A DNA stretch of 51,089 nt from JBHELG01 sp046263195 (lineage in GTDB: Bacteria > Actinomycetota > Nitriliruptoria > Nitriliruptorales > JAHWKO01). Of the stretch, positions 1-8,685 are shown piece after piece (within the stretch, counting starts at the first letter, position 1; every line of letters begins with the position of its first letter). Location: contig JBHELG010000031.1 of the NCBI GenBank assembly GCA_046263195.1, positions 1 to 51,089 of the forward strand. The letters are read 5' to 3'. The notes under the pieces are model-generated. The model was given only the letters and a program-made list of their open reading frames with translations, was not told the origin of the DNA and did not search any database. The translations under genes and the position numbers were made by a program.

Positions 1-282
1 TGTGGTCATGGTGGCGGCGGCCGCTCTGGCCCCGCCTGAAAGTGGCGGGACGCTATGCAGCCGGGGTTTCCTGGCCGTTGCTCGCCTGTTTCCGCGGCGT
101 TACGGCGCCGCGCTCCTCCTGCAGCCGCGGCACGATATCAGCGCAGGTCCACCCCTTGCGCCACGGTCTGGGAGCGACCCGGGGCGTTGAGCTCGCTCTC
201 CGGTTCTCAACGCTCCCTGCTCGCTCTGGCTCGCCCACCGCCCGGCCGTGCGAAGGTGGTGCTTGGCTAGTGAGTCGACCTG
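1..282. other. No gene recognised at left edge
   Basis: This GC-rich stretch has short open frames on both strands, but none resembles a known family and none has a convincing ribosome-binding site. It could hold the tail of a gene lying outside the window or the leader of the cyclase gene to the right. I see no terminator or tRNA. Confidence 0.4.
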
Positions 283-3200
283 GTGACCTTGCCGATCGAG
301 CGTCGAATGCTGCGTCTCTGCCCGCGATGTCGACAACCCACGGAAGCTGACGCTGAGATGTGCCCGAGCTGCGGCCAGGACTTGGCGCTCGAGGCCGAGA
401 CGAGCGTGCATGGTGAGCGCAAGCCGGTCACCGCTCTCTTCGCCGACCTCGTCGGCTCGACCGGGCTTGCCGAGCAGATGGACCCAGAGGAGTGGGTCGG
501 TGTCGTCAATCGGGCATTCGCCGTCATGTCCCAGTCGGTGGAGCGTTACGGCGGGACCGTGGCCCAATTCCTGGGGGACGGGATCCTCGCTCTCTTCGGG
601 GCGCCGATCACCCACGAGGACGACCCCGAGCGGGCGGTGCGGGCGGGGCTGGAGATGCGTGCAGCGGTCGAGCGCACGACCGGCCTGGAGATTCGTGTGG
701 GCATCAACACCGGCGAGGTCGTGGCCGGAGACATCGCGAGCGACCTCCGCTACGGCTACACGGCGATGGGGGACGCCGTGAACGTGGCTGCTCGTGTTCA
801 GGAGGCCGCCGATCCCGGGGACGTCCTCGTCACCGCCGCCATCTACCAGCGCCTGGCACACCTCGCGGAGGCCGAGGACCTCGGGCTCGTATCCGCGAAA
901 GGCAAGAGCGCTCCCATCCACGTCTACCGGCTGCGGAGTCTTTCCCCCACGCCGCCTTCCCGACGCTCGCTCGGTGAGCGTCGCAGCCCGACGCTGGGTC
1001 GCGGTCGCGAGCTGGCGCTTCTACATGAGGCGGTCGCGCTCGCACGTGCCGGTCGTGGCAGGGCCGCGCTCGTGACCGGTGAGCCCGGCATCGGCAAGAG
1101 CCGCCTCCTGGCAGAGTTACGCGCCTGGACGACCGACGTCCATCGGCAGACGGCATGGGCCGAGGGCCGCTGCCTCTCCTATGGCCAGGATCTCCCCTAC
1201 CACGTGCTCCTCGAGGTCGTCCGCGACCTGCTGGGCGTGCCGCCGTCGCTCGGCGACGAGGTGGCAGGCCAGCTGCTGGCGCAGGTTCTCCGTGACCTGC
1301 TGGGGGAGGCTGGCATGGAGTTCCAGCCCTATCTCGCACACCTGCTCGCTCTTCCCCTCGAGCCGGCGGCCTCCAGCCGAGTGCAGGGCCTCGACCCCGC
1401 CGCCCTCCAGGCACGCTATCTCGGCGCCCTCGGCCAGGTCCTGCTCACGAGCGCACGCTCCGCACCGCTCGTCGTCGTCTGCGAAGACGTCCACTGGGCG
1501 GACCAGGCGTCGGTGGCGATTCTCACCAAGCTTCTACCGGTCGTCGACCAAGCACCGCTGCTCATGGTTTTCACGTCGCGGGTGGAACGGAGCGGGCCCG
1601 GCTGGGAGCTCGTCACGGAGCTACGCCGACACTTCGGCGACGGGCTCGTCGACCTCCGGCTCGGGGCGTTGAGGGAGGTCGAAAGCACACAACTCATCCA
1701 GTCCTTGCTCGAGGTCGAGGCGGTCCCCCGTGATCTGGCCGAGCTCGTGGTGTCGAGGTCGGAGGGCAACCCCCTCTTCGTAGAGGAGATTCTCCACTCG
1801 CTCATGGAACGTGGACTGCTCCTTCCCGGCGCCGACGGCTGGACGCTCAGCGGTGAGTTCGCCGACCTGGATATCCCCGACTCCATCCACGGTCTTCTCC
1901 TCGAGCGCATCGACCGTCTGCCTGAGGGGGCACGGGACGTACTGAAGGTGGCTGCGCTCATCGGCCGCCAGTTCTCCATTCAGGTGCTCGACGTCGTGCT
2001 CGATCGTCTCGGGCTCGTCGACCGGAGGGCGGAGCTCCGTGTGCTCGAGGGTGCGGGCCTCATCGAGGTCGCTGGCGTCCAGCCCGTGCTCGAGTACGCC
2101 TTTCGGCACCCTCTGCTGCACGATGCGGCCTATCGCTCGCTGCTGCGACAGCAACGCCGGCGTCTGCACGGCGTGGTGGGCGAAGCCATGGCGGAATTCG
2201 TCGGTGACCGTGGTGGTGAGCTCGCCGCGGTGCTCGCCGACCACTTTGAGCAGGCCGGCGACGGCGACCGTGCGGTCGATTACCTCATCGCCGCAGGTGG
2301 CCATGCCCTGCAGCGCCTGGCCATCGGTGAGGCGTTGTCGTTCTACGAGCGGGCATTGGCAGCCGTTCCGTCACAGCCTCTCGCCCCCGAGGACGTGGAC
2401 CGGCGACTGGCCGTCCTGCTCGGGCTCGGCCGGGCGCAGCAGCGGACGGGGAGGAGCGACTGGTCCCGCGACACCTTCACCCGTGCAGCGGAGCTCGCGC
2501 GTGCCCACCACAGGGCAGAGCGGCTAGCGGAGGCTGCCGTCGCCCACGCCGAGGCGTGGCTCGTGTGGGACACGGCGGGCCAGCTCGTCGGCCCGCTCGA
2601 GGAAGCCCTCGAGCGCCTCCCCGAGGAGCCCTCGCCGCTGCGGGCCCGCGTCCTGGCCCGCCTCGCTCAGGCGCTGTATGCCCAGGGTTCCGAGCAGCGT
2701 CGACAGCAGCTCATTGGTGAAGCCGAAGAAGTAGCGCGCCGCAGCGGCGACGAGGCCGCGCTCGCCGACGTCCTCCTCGCCAAACGTCCGCTGCTCGGCC
2801 CCGACGACCTCGAGGAGCGGCTTCGGGTCGACGAAGAGCTCATCGCCATCGGCGAGGGCACCGGCGACCTCCGCCGAGCGGCCGACGGTCACGGCTGGCG
2901 GCTCGTGGACGTGCTGGAGCGGGGCGACATCGGGGAGGCCGACCTCGAACTGGCACGCCACGCGGAGCTCGCCGAACAACTCGGCGAACCTCTCTACCAG
3001 CGCGACACACTCATGTGGCGGGCCATGCGCGCCCTGCTGGTAGGGCAGTACGGGGCGGCGGAACAGCTCATGCTGGAAGCACGTCACGTCGGAGAAGCAG
3101 CCGGCGATCCCAGCGCGGAGATCATCTTCCTCGGCCAACGCTGGATGATGTTGTTGCAGCGGGGTCGCCCCGAGGAGCTGGCTGAGCTCCTTGAGGCGTT

Positions 3201-3747
3201 CCCTCCCTGGGCGGAGGAGCACCATGGATGGGTGGCGGGGTTCGCGTTGATCTTCGTTCACCTCGGAAGGCTGAGGGAGGCCCGGGAGTTGTTCGAGCGC
3301 ATGGCCCGACGCGGCTTCGAGAACCTGCCTCGGGACGCGATCTGGATCGATGTCATGGCAACCAACTCGCTGCTCTGCGCGCTGCTCGGAGACGACGAAC
3401 GGGCAGCGATCCTCTACGGGCTCCTCCTTCCCTACCGTGATCGCTGCAACGTGAGCGACCGCGCCGTCGCCTGCATGGGGTCTGTCGAACGTGAGCTCGG
3501 GCTCCTCGCCACCACGATGGCACGATGGGAGGACGCGACGGCGCACTTCGAGGCCGCGCTCGCACGCAACGAGACGCTCGGCTCGCCCCCGCTCGTCGCC
3601 CATACCCGTGCTGACTACGCGTCGATGCTGGCGCGTCGGGGAGACGTCGGGGACCTGGAACGGGCTGCGGCACTGCGCCGGCAGGCGGCGACGACGGGGC
3701 GGGAACTCGGGATGACGCGGCTGCTCGACGAGCTCGAGTCGGCCTAG
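283..3747 (+). CDS. Zinc-ribbon adenylate/guanylate cyclase with AAA/STAND ATPase and TPR-like region
   Basis: This is a 1154-residue multidomain signalling protein. A zinc ribbon (C13/C16, C27/C30) is followed by a class III nucleotide cyclase domain (about 45-205) with metal-binding aspartates in FADLVGST (D55) and FLGDG (D99) and a YTAMGDAVN motif. A STAND-type ATPase follows, with Walker A GEPGIGKS (K272) and Walker B VVVCEDVHWAD (E401, D402). The last 500 or so residues are helical and TPR-like. This architecture is common in actinobacteria and proposed to couple a sensed protein or ligand to cyclic nucleotide synthesis; the ligand is unknown. The GTG at 283 is used; an ATG at 307, just before the zinc ribbon, is an equally good start and neither has a strong Shine-Dalgarno sequence. 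Its TAG overlaps the lipA stop within a CTAG. Confidence 0.9.
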   Translation: MTLPIERRMLRLCPRCRQPTEADAEMCPSCGQDLALEAETSVHGERKPVTALFADLVGSTGLAEQMDPEEWVGVVNRAFAVMSQSVERYGGTVAQFLGDGILALFGAPITHEDDPERAVRAGLEMRAAVERTTGLEIRVGINTGEVVAGDIASDLRYGYTAMGDAVNVAARVQEAADPGDVLVTAAIYQRLAHLAEAEDLGLVSAKGKSAPIHVYRLRSLSPTPPSRRSLGERRSPTLGRGRELALLHEAVALARAGRGRAALVTGEPGIGKSRLLAELRAWTTDVHRQTAWAEGRCLSYGQDLPYHVLLEVVRDLLGVPPSLGDEVAGQLLAQVLRDLLGEAGMEFQPYLAHLLALPLEPAASSRVQGLDPAALQARYLGALGQVLLTSARSAPLVVVCEDVHWADQASVAILTKLLPVVDQAPLLMVFTSRVERSGPGWELVTELRRHFGDGLVDLRLGALREVESTQLIQSLLEVEAVPRDLAELVVSRSEGNPLFVEEILHSLMERGLLLPGADGWTLSGEFADLDIPDSIHGLLLERIDRLPEGARDVLKVAALIGRQFSIQVLDVVLDRLGLVDRRAELRVLEGAGLIEVAGVQPVLEYAFRHPLLHDAAYRSLLRQQRRRLHGVVGEAMAEFVGDRGGELAAVLADHFEQAGDGDRAVDYLIAAGGHALQRLAIGEALSFYERALAAVPSQPLAPEDVDRRLAVLLGLGRAQQRTGRSDWSRDTFTRAAELARAHHRAERLAEAAVAHAEAWLVWDTAGQLVGPLEEALERLPEEPSPLRARVLARLAQALYAQGSEQRRQQLIGEAEEVARRSGDEAALADVLLAKRPLLGPDDLEERLRVDEELIAIGEGTGDLRRAADGHGWRLVDVLERGDIGEADLELARHAELAEQLGEPLYQRDTLMWRAMRALLVGQYGAAEQLMLEARHVGEAAGDPSAEIIFLGQRWMMLLQRGRPEELAELLEAFPPWAEEHHGWVAGFALIFVHLGRLREARELFERMARRGFENLPRDAIWIDVMATNSLLCALLGDDERAAILYGLLLPYRDRCNVSDRAVACMGSVERELGLLATTMARWEDATAHFEAALARNETLGSPPLVAHTRADYASMLARRGDVGDLERAAALRRQAATTGRELGMTRLLDELESA

Positions 3748-4760
3748 GCCCCGAGGCCGGCTGGAGTCCATGCACCGGCAGCACGGGCCTGTCTGCCCGC
3801 GTGGTAGCTCGAGCGGACCAGCGGCCCGGCCTCGACATGATCGAAGCCGAGCTCGCGGCCCACGGTCGCGAAGTGGGCGAACTCCTCGGGCGTGACGTAG
3901 CGGTCGAGCTTGAGGTGCTGAGCCGAGGGCTGCAGGTACTGCCCTATCGTGAGCAGGGACACGCCGACCCCTCGCAGGTCGCACATGACCTCGACGACCT
4001 CTTCGTTCGTCTCGCCCATACCCGCGATGATGTTCGACTTCGTCGCACACCCGTCCGGCAGCATGCGTCGCGCTTCGGCGAGGAAGCGCAGCGATTCGCG
4101 GTAGCGGAACGCGGGGCGCACTGTCGGGTAGAGCCGCTCCACCGTTTCAACGTTGTGAGCGAAGACATCGGGCGCCTCGTCGGTTACCTGACCGAGTGCT
4201 CCCAGATTCATGGCGAAGTCGCTCGGCAGTACCTCTATGCCGCAGCCGGGGACGCGGACACGGATCTGGCGGATGCACTCGGCGAACAACCATGCCCCAC
4301 CGTCGTCGAGGTCGTCACGGGCCACTCCGGTGATGACGACATATCGCAGGCCAAGGTGGGCGACAGCCTCGGCCACACGCCGGGGCTCGTCGCGGTCGTA
4401 CTCCTGCGGTTTTCCCGTGCGTATCTGGCAGAAGCCGCAACGTCGGGTGCAGTCCTCGCCCCCGATGAGGTATGTCGCCTCGCGCTCCTCCCAGCACTCG
4501 TAGATGTTCGGGCAGCCGGCCTGTTCGCACACCGTATTCAGCGCCAGGTCCCGCATGAGTCGTTTGAGGTCGCGGAAGTTCTCGCCCTGCTGGGCCGTCA
4601 CCCTCAACCAGGGCGGCTTGCGGCTGGCTGCTCGTCCTCCCAGCCCAGCCCGTGCCACGCCGGCCCGCCGGGCCCGCTCTTCGTCGAGCAGCCGCAGCGG
4701 TTTCACCCCGGAGGGGATGAGGGGTTCGCGTACCTTCGCGACGACGTGCTCGCTGCTCAT
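3744..4760 (-). CDS. lipA: Lipoyl synthase LipA
   Basis: This radical-SAM enzyme inserts two sulfurs into protein-bound octanoyl groups to make lipoyl cofactors. The 338-residue product has the auxiliary-cluster cysteines C78, C83 and C89 (CEQAGCPNIYEC) and the radical-SAM CxxxCxxC at C104, C108 and C111 (CTRRCGFC), followed by family motifs such as VITGVARDDLDDGGA. The ATG at 4760 overlaps the lipB stop by four bases (ATGA), implying translational coupling. A longer open frame runs upstream, but that part shadows lipB. It acts downstream of LipB on targets such as the E2 encoded in the same operon. Confidence 0.97.
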   Translation of the reverse strand: MSSEHVVAKVREPLIPSGVKPLRLLDEERARRAGVARAGLGGRAASRKPPWLRVTAQQGENFRDLKRLMRDLALNTVCEQAGCPNIYECWEEREATYLIGGEDCTRRCGFCQIRTGKPQEYDRDEPRRVAEAVAHLGLRYVVITGVARDDLDDGGAWLFAECIRQIRVRVPGCGIEVLPSDFAMNLGALGQVTDEAPDVFAHNVETVERLYPTVRPAFRYRESLRFLAEARRMLPDGCATKSNIIAGMGETNEEVVEVMCDLRGVGVSLLTIGQYLQPSAQHLKLDRYVTPEEFAHFATVGRELGFDHVEAGPLVRSSYHAGRQARAAGAWTPAGLGA

Positions 4761-5479
4761 GTGAGCCTCCCCACAGACTCGGAGCTGGATAGGCCAAGGT
4801 CTGCGAGGTCGGCTTCCTTGACCGTGCAGTCGAACACCTGCTCGGCGTGGACCCGCAAGCGGGCGAGAACGTCCTCCACGGTGGTGTCCACCCCAAGTGA
4901 CTGCAGGGAGCACACGCCTTTGTCGGCGAGGCCGCACGGGACGATCCCGCGGAAATCCGCGAGGTCGGTGGTCACGTTGAAGGCGAAGCCGTGCCTGGTG
5001 ACTGCCCGGCTGTTCACGTGTACGCCGATGGCCGCCAGCTTGTCGTCCCCCACCCAGACTCCCGTGAGCCCGTCGACCCGACGCGCGTCCACCCCGAAGT
5101 CGGCGGCGGTGAGCATGCAAAGATCCTCGAGTGCTCGCACATACTCCACGGTCCGCCGGATCCCCGTGAGGTGAAGGACCGGATAGCCCACCAGCTGACC
5201 CGGCCCGTGATAGGTCATGTCCCCTCCGCGGTCCACCCGGTGGAACTCCACGCCACGGCTCGCCCGTTCCTCTTCAGACCACAGCAGATGGCCGGGCTCG
5301 GCTCGGCGCCCGGCCGTGATGACCCTGGGGTGCTCGAGCGTGAGGAGGACGTCGACAATCTCGTCACGGGCTCGACGAGCCACGAGGTTCCGCTGCCACT
5401 CCCAGGCCTCCGCGTAGGCAACGAGCCCGGGGTGCAGCGTCAGTACGGGCTCACTGGGAGAGGCGGCGCGAAAGCTCAA
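4757..5479 (-). CDS. lipB: Lipoyl(octanoyl) transferase LipB
   Basis: This 240-residue enzyme transfers octanoate from octanoyl-ACP to lipoyl domains, the step before LipA. It shows the LipB signature RGGDMTYHGPGQLVGYPV, the lysine region DDKLAAIG (K147) and the catalytic cysteine in GIVPCG (C182). The start is a TTG at 5479 overlapping the E2 stop in a TTGA, and its own stop overlaps lipA. Length and motif order are normal. It lies third in a lpd-E2-lipB-lipA series, so the operon encodes both the lipoylated protein and the enzymes that modify it. Confidence 0.96.
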   Translation of the reverse strand: MSFRAASPSEPVLTLHPGLVAYAEAWEWQRNLVARRARDEIVDVLLTLEHPRVITAGRRAEPGHLLWSEEERASRGVEFHRVDRGGDMTYHGPGQLVGYPVLHLTGIRRTVEYVRALEDLCMLTAADFGVDARRVDGLTGVWVGDDKLAAIGVHVNSRAVTRHGFAFNVTTDLADFRGIVPCGLADKGVCSLQSLGVDTTVEDVLARLRVHAEQVFDCTVKEADLADLGLSSSESVGRLT

Positions 5480-6939
5480 GGCTCGAGACCCACCTCCGGT
5501 CCGAAGTCGTACTCCTCGAGGACAGCCTTGAGGTCCGCTAGAAAGCGGGCCGCATCGGCTCCGTCGATGAGACGGTGGTCATAGGTCAGACAAAGGTACG
5601 TCATCCAGCGAATCGCTATGGAATCACCGAGGTCTGGGGTCTCGACCACGATCGGCCGCTTCTCGATGCGGGGCGTGGCGAGGATCGCCACCTCCGGCGG
5701 GTTCAGGATGGGTGTGTCGAACAGGACCCCCCGCGAACCGGTATTCGTGAGCGTGAACGTGCCTCCCGATACCTCATCGGGCTTGAGTCGCCGGGAGCGG
5801 GCGCGTTCGGCAAGGTCCGCGATGGCACGTGCGAGGCCCGGGACCGTGAGATCGTCGGCTCCCTTGACGTTGGGAACGATGAGCCCTTCAGGGGTGTCTA
5901 CGGCGATGCCGAGATTGACCGACCCGTAGTAGGTGACGGTGCCGGCCTCGGTGTCGATGGAAGCGTTCAGCTTCTCGTGGTGTGGCAGGACCATGCAGAC
6001 GGCACGCGCCACGAACGGCAGGGGCGAGAGGCGAATGCCCTCCCGCTGTTGGAATTCCTCCTTGACCCGGTCCCTCAGGTGCACGACGCGAGTCGCATCG
6101 GCTTCTACGGTCGCCGTGAGCTGGGCGGTCGTTTGCAGGCTCTCCATCATGTGTCGCGCGATGATCTTTCGGATGCGAGTCAGAGGTTCCGTGCGCTGGC
6201 GGCCTTCGCCCCGTGCGGGCGCCCCGCTGGCGGGGGCCGGAGCTGTCCGAGGTGGGGATGCCGGCCGCGTCGGCTGATCCGGTTCGGTTCCCTCGGGTAC
6301 GAGACGCTCCGGCGACGATGGTCCGGCCTTCTCCTCCTGGATCGCCCGCTCGACGTCCTCGCGGGTGATCCGACCCCCTCGACCGGTCGGCTTGATGCTC
6401 GAGGGGTCGAGGTTGTGCTCCTCGATGAGCCTGCGCACGAGGGGAGACACGAGCTCACCCCTTCCACGCACCTGAGCGAGGTCCCCGTCGCCTTCGAGCC
6501 GTCGCGTCGCGGGAGGCTCCGCACGCTCCGGTTCGAAAATTGCGGGCTCCTCGTGTTCGGGCGGTGCCACCGACTCGGCGACACGCTCCTCGGCTTCGAC
6601 CTCGGAGAGAGCCCGGGACGACTGCTCACCCCCGCGGTCGCCAGCCTGCGCCGGGACCTGCCCGGTATCCGAGGGGGCCACGGCTTCCGCCGCGACCTCC
6701 GACTCGTCGGCGATGACCGCCACGACCTCGCCTACTTCGACCGTCTCGTCGACTCGTGCCCGAATCTCCTTCAGCACCCCCCTCGCGGGAGACGGCACTT
6801 CGGTGTCGATCTTGTCGGTCGAGATCTCGAACAGCGGCTGATCCTCCTCGACTCGCTCACCTTCCCCTACGAGCCAGGTGATGATCGTGCCCTCGGTGAC
6901 CGACTCGCCGATCTCGGGGAGTCTTACCTCCGTGGCCAC
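5476..6939 (-). CDS. Dihydrolipoamide acyltransferase (E2) of a 2-oxoacid dehydrogenase complex
   Basis: This is the E2 core of a pyruvate, 2-oxoglutarate or branched-chain 2-oxoacid dehydrogenase complex, 487 residues from the GTG at 6939. An N-terminal lipoyl domain carries the lipoylated lysine in STDKIDTE (K43). An acidic, proline-rich linker follows, then a peripheral-subunit-binding domain (VSPLVRRLIEEHNLD...GRGGRITREDV) and a catalytic domain ending with DHRLIDG (H455, D459). The GTG is chosen because AGAAGGGAG lies just upstream and the next residues match the E2 N-terminus; a frame 11 codons longer lacks this support. The substrate class cannot be decided by eye: actinobacteria often call such genes sucB. 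No E1 genes are in the window. Confidence 0.93.
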   Translation of the reverse strand: MATEVRLPEIGESVTEGTIITWLVGEGERVEEDQPLFEISTDKIDTEVPSPARGVLKEIRARVDETVEVGEVVAVIADESEVAAEAVAPSDTGQVPAQAGDRGGEQSSRALSEVEAEERVAESVAPPEHEEPAIFEPERAEPPATRRLEGDGDLAQVRGRGELVSPLVRRLIEEHNLDPSSIKPTGRGGRITREDVERAIQEEKAGPSSPERLVPEGTEPDQPTRPASPPRTAPAPASGAPARGEGRQRTEPLTRIRKIIARHMMESLQTTAQLTATVEADATRVVHLRDRVKEEFQQREGIRLSPLPFVARAVCMVLPHHEKLNASIDTEAGTVTYYGSVNLGIAVDTPEGLIVPNVKGADDLTVPGLARAIADLAERARSRRLKPDEVSGGTFTLTNTGSRGVLFDTPILNPPEVAILATPRIEKRPIVVETPDLGDSIAIRWMTYLCLTYDHRLIDGADAARFLADLKAVLEEYDFGPEVGLEP

Positions 6940-6976
6940 CGCTCTCCCTTCTCTTGTGGTTGTCACCCTCACCGCG

Positions 6977-8368
6977 TCAGGTGGCGTGGAGACCGCGGCC
7001 GGCGAGTGCGAGGTGAGCTTCTCCTATGGCCTCGTTCAAGGTGGGGTGGGGGTGGATGAAACGGGCCACGTCGATCGGCAGAGCCTCCCAGTTGTAGATG
7101 AGCTCAGCCTCGGCAATGAGATCGGTGGCTCGAGGACCCACGAGGTGGATGCCGAGCATCTTGCCGTCCTTGGCTGCGACGAGCTTCACCAGGCCCGACT
7201 GCCTCGCCATCTGGGCACGGGCAATGTGCTGGAAGGGGAACTTCTTCACCTCGACCTCGTAGCCGCGGGCCACCGCCTGCGGCTCGTTGAGGCCCACCGA
7301 CGCCACTTCGGGGTGGCAGAAGGTGACACGAGGCACCCCGTCGTAGTCGATGGGGACGACGTCGAGTCCATACACCTGGTCCGCGACGAGAATCCCCTCC
7401 ATGAACGAGGCGTGCGCGAGGCCGAGAGTCGGTATGGCGTCCCCGACGGCCCAGATTCCCTCCACGTTGGTGCGGCAGTACTCGTCGACCTTGATGAAGC
7501 CCTTCTCGAGCTCGACTCCGACTTCCTCGTACCCGACGTTCTCCGTGCGAGGTCGTCGTCCGACCGCCACGAGAAGGACCGTTCCTCCGACTGCCTCCTG
7601 TCCGTCTTTCGTGTCGATCGTGGCGACGACCCCGTCCGCGGTGGTGGCGGCGGAGGTGAGGGTTGCGCCAGTGATCGTCCGAATGCCGCGGCGCCGGAAC
7701 TGCCTTTGGATCTCCCGCGAGGTATCGGGGTCTTCGAGCGGCAGCAGACGCTCCTCCATCTCGACCACCACGACTTCGCTGCCGAAGGCATGCCAGATCG
7801 AAGCGAATTCCATGCCCACCGCCCCGGCGCCGAGGATGAGTGACCGCTCCGGGATGAAGTCGAGGCTGAGAGCGTGGTCCGAATGGATGATCGAGGTGCC
7901 GTCGTAGGGGGCGGACGGGATGGCACGCGGCACGGATCCGGTTGCGAGGACGATGGCTTCCCCCCGGTACGTTCCCGCGTCCTCACCCTCCACCTCCACG
8001 GTCCGGGCATCCACGAGCCGGCCGTGACCATTGATGACCTCGACGCCGCGACTCTTGAGGGTCGTCTGCAATCCCTTGGTCATGCTCTCGACCACGGCGT
8101 TCTTGTGCGCGTGGACCGCCATGACCTCGATCCCCTCGAAGCTCGCCTTCACGCCGAACTCTCCCGCCTCCTTCGCGTGCTCGGCGATCTCCGCTGTTTG
8201 CAACAGGGCCTTGGTGGGAATGCAGCCCAGATGCAGACACGTGCCACCGACGATGCGCTCTTCAACGAGCCCGACGGACATACCCAGCTGGGCCGCCCGC
8301 AGCGCACACGAATAGCCGCCAGTCCCTCCGCCGATGATCAGGAAGTCGTACCGATCCTGACCCGCCAC
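6977..8368 (-). CDS. lpdA: Dihydrolipoyl dehydrogenase (E3)
   Basis: This FAD-dependent disulfide oxidoreductase reoxidises dihydrolipoamide on E2 or on glycine-cleavage H protein, producing NADH. The 463-residue product has the FAD motif IIGGGTGGYSCA, the redox disulfide GGTCLHLGC (C44/C49), a second dinucleotide fold around ILGAGAVGMEFA and the C-terminal active-site motif HPHPTLNEAIGEA. It starts at GTG 8368 behind AGGAGGCCTCC. It is the first gene of the lipoate operon, 37 bases ahead of E2, and diverges from gcvT, which depends on the same E3. Confidence 0.97.
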   Translation of the reverse strand: MAGQDRYDFLIIGGGTGGYSCALRAAQLGMSVGLVEERIVGGTCLHLGCIPTKALLQTAEIAEHAKEAGEFGVKASFEGIEVMAVHAHKNAVVESMTKGLQTTLKSRGVEVINGHGRLVDARTVEVEGEDAGTYRGEAIVLATGSVPRAIPSAPYDGTSIIHSDHALSLDFIPERSLILGAGAVGMEFASIWHAFGSEVVVVEMEERLLPLEDPDTSREIQRQFRRRGIRTITGATLTSAATTADGVVATIDTKDGQEAVGGTVLLVAVGRRPRTENVGYEEVGVELEKGFIKVDEYCRTNVEGIWAVGDAIPTLGLAHASFMEGILVADQVYGLDVVPIDYDGVPRVTFCHPEVASVGLNEPQAVARGYEVEVKKFPFQHIARAQMARQSGLVKLVAAKDGKMLGIHLVGPRATDLIAEAELIYNWEALPIDVARFIHPHPTLNEAIGEAHLALAGRGLHAT

Positions 8369-8685
8369 GGAGGCCTCCTGGATGGGCTCGGGGACGACGC
8401 TGGGTCACCTACCCACGGTAGTGCACCCGACTTCCAGGCGCAGTGGGCGCGACAATCGTCCGTCCGGGCCCGTCCCCGGCGGAGACGCTGGTCCTTCGCT
8501 GCTCATGGTGGGATCGGTGCCATGGCGCACGTGGCATTCTGAGTCAAACGGGGTCGGGCGCTTGGGTGCGCGGGAAGATGTCAGCCTGCGGCGGGGCGGG
8601 AAGCTTGGTTGTGCGGGAGAGGTCGTAGTGGCGGTCTTGGGCGTGTCAGACCGCGGGCGGGACAATTACGGAGACGGAGGCGAGG
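8369..8685. other. Divergent intergenic region lpdA/gcvT
   Basis: This 317-base gap should hold the divergent promoters of the lipoate operon and gcvT. I looked for a glycine riboswitch ahead of gcvT and did not recognise the conserved core. No strong hairpin or clear -35/-10 pair stands out. Confidence 0.4.

Noticed and set aside
100..921. Long minus-strand open frame over the cyclase domain
   Set aside because: It is antisense to a well-supported cyclase domain and has no family motifs; long shadows are expected at this GC content.
2524..4050. 508-codon minus-strand open frame over the TPR region and lipA end
   Set aside because: It overlaps two well-supported genes, is Arg/His-rich and lacks recognisable domains.
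3801..5174. 457-codon plus-strand frame opposite lipA and lipB
   Set aside because: Antisense to two enzymes with all catalytic residues; composition is that of a shadow frame.
5575..7059. 494-codon plus-strand frame opposite the E2 gene
   Set aside because: Antisense to E2; no motif, no ribosome-binding site.
8369..8685. Possible glycine riboswitch upstream of gcvT
   Set aside because: I could not find the conserved glycine-aptamer core; a covariance-model search would be needed to revisit it.
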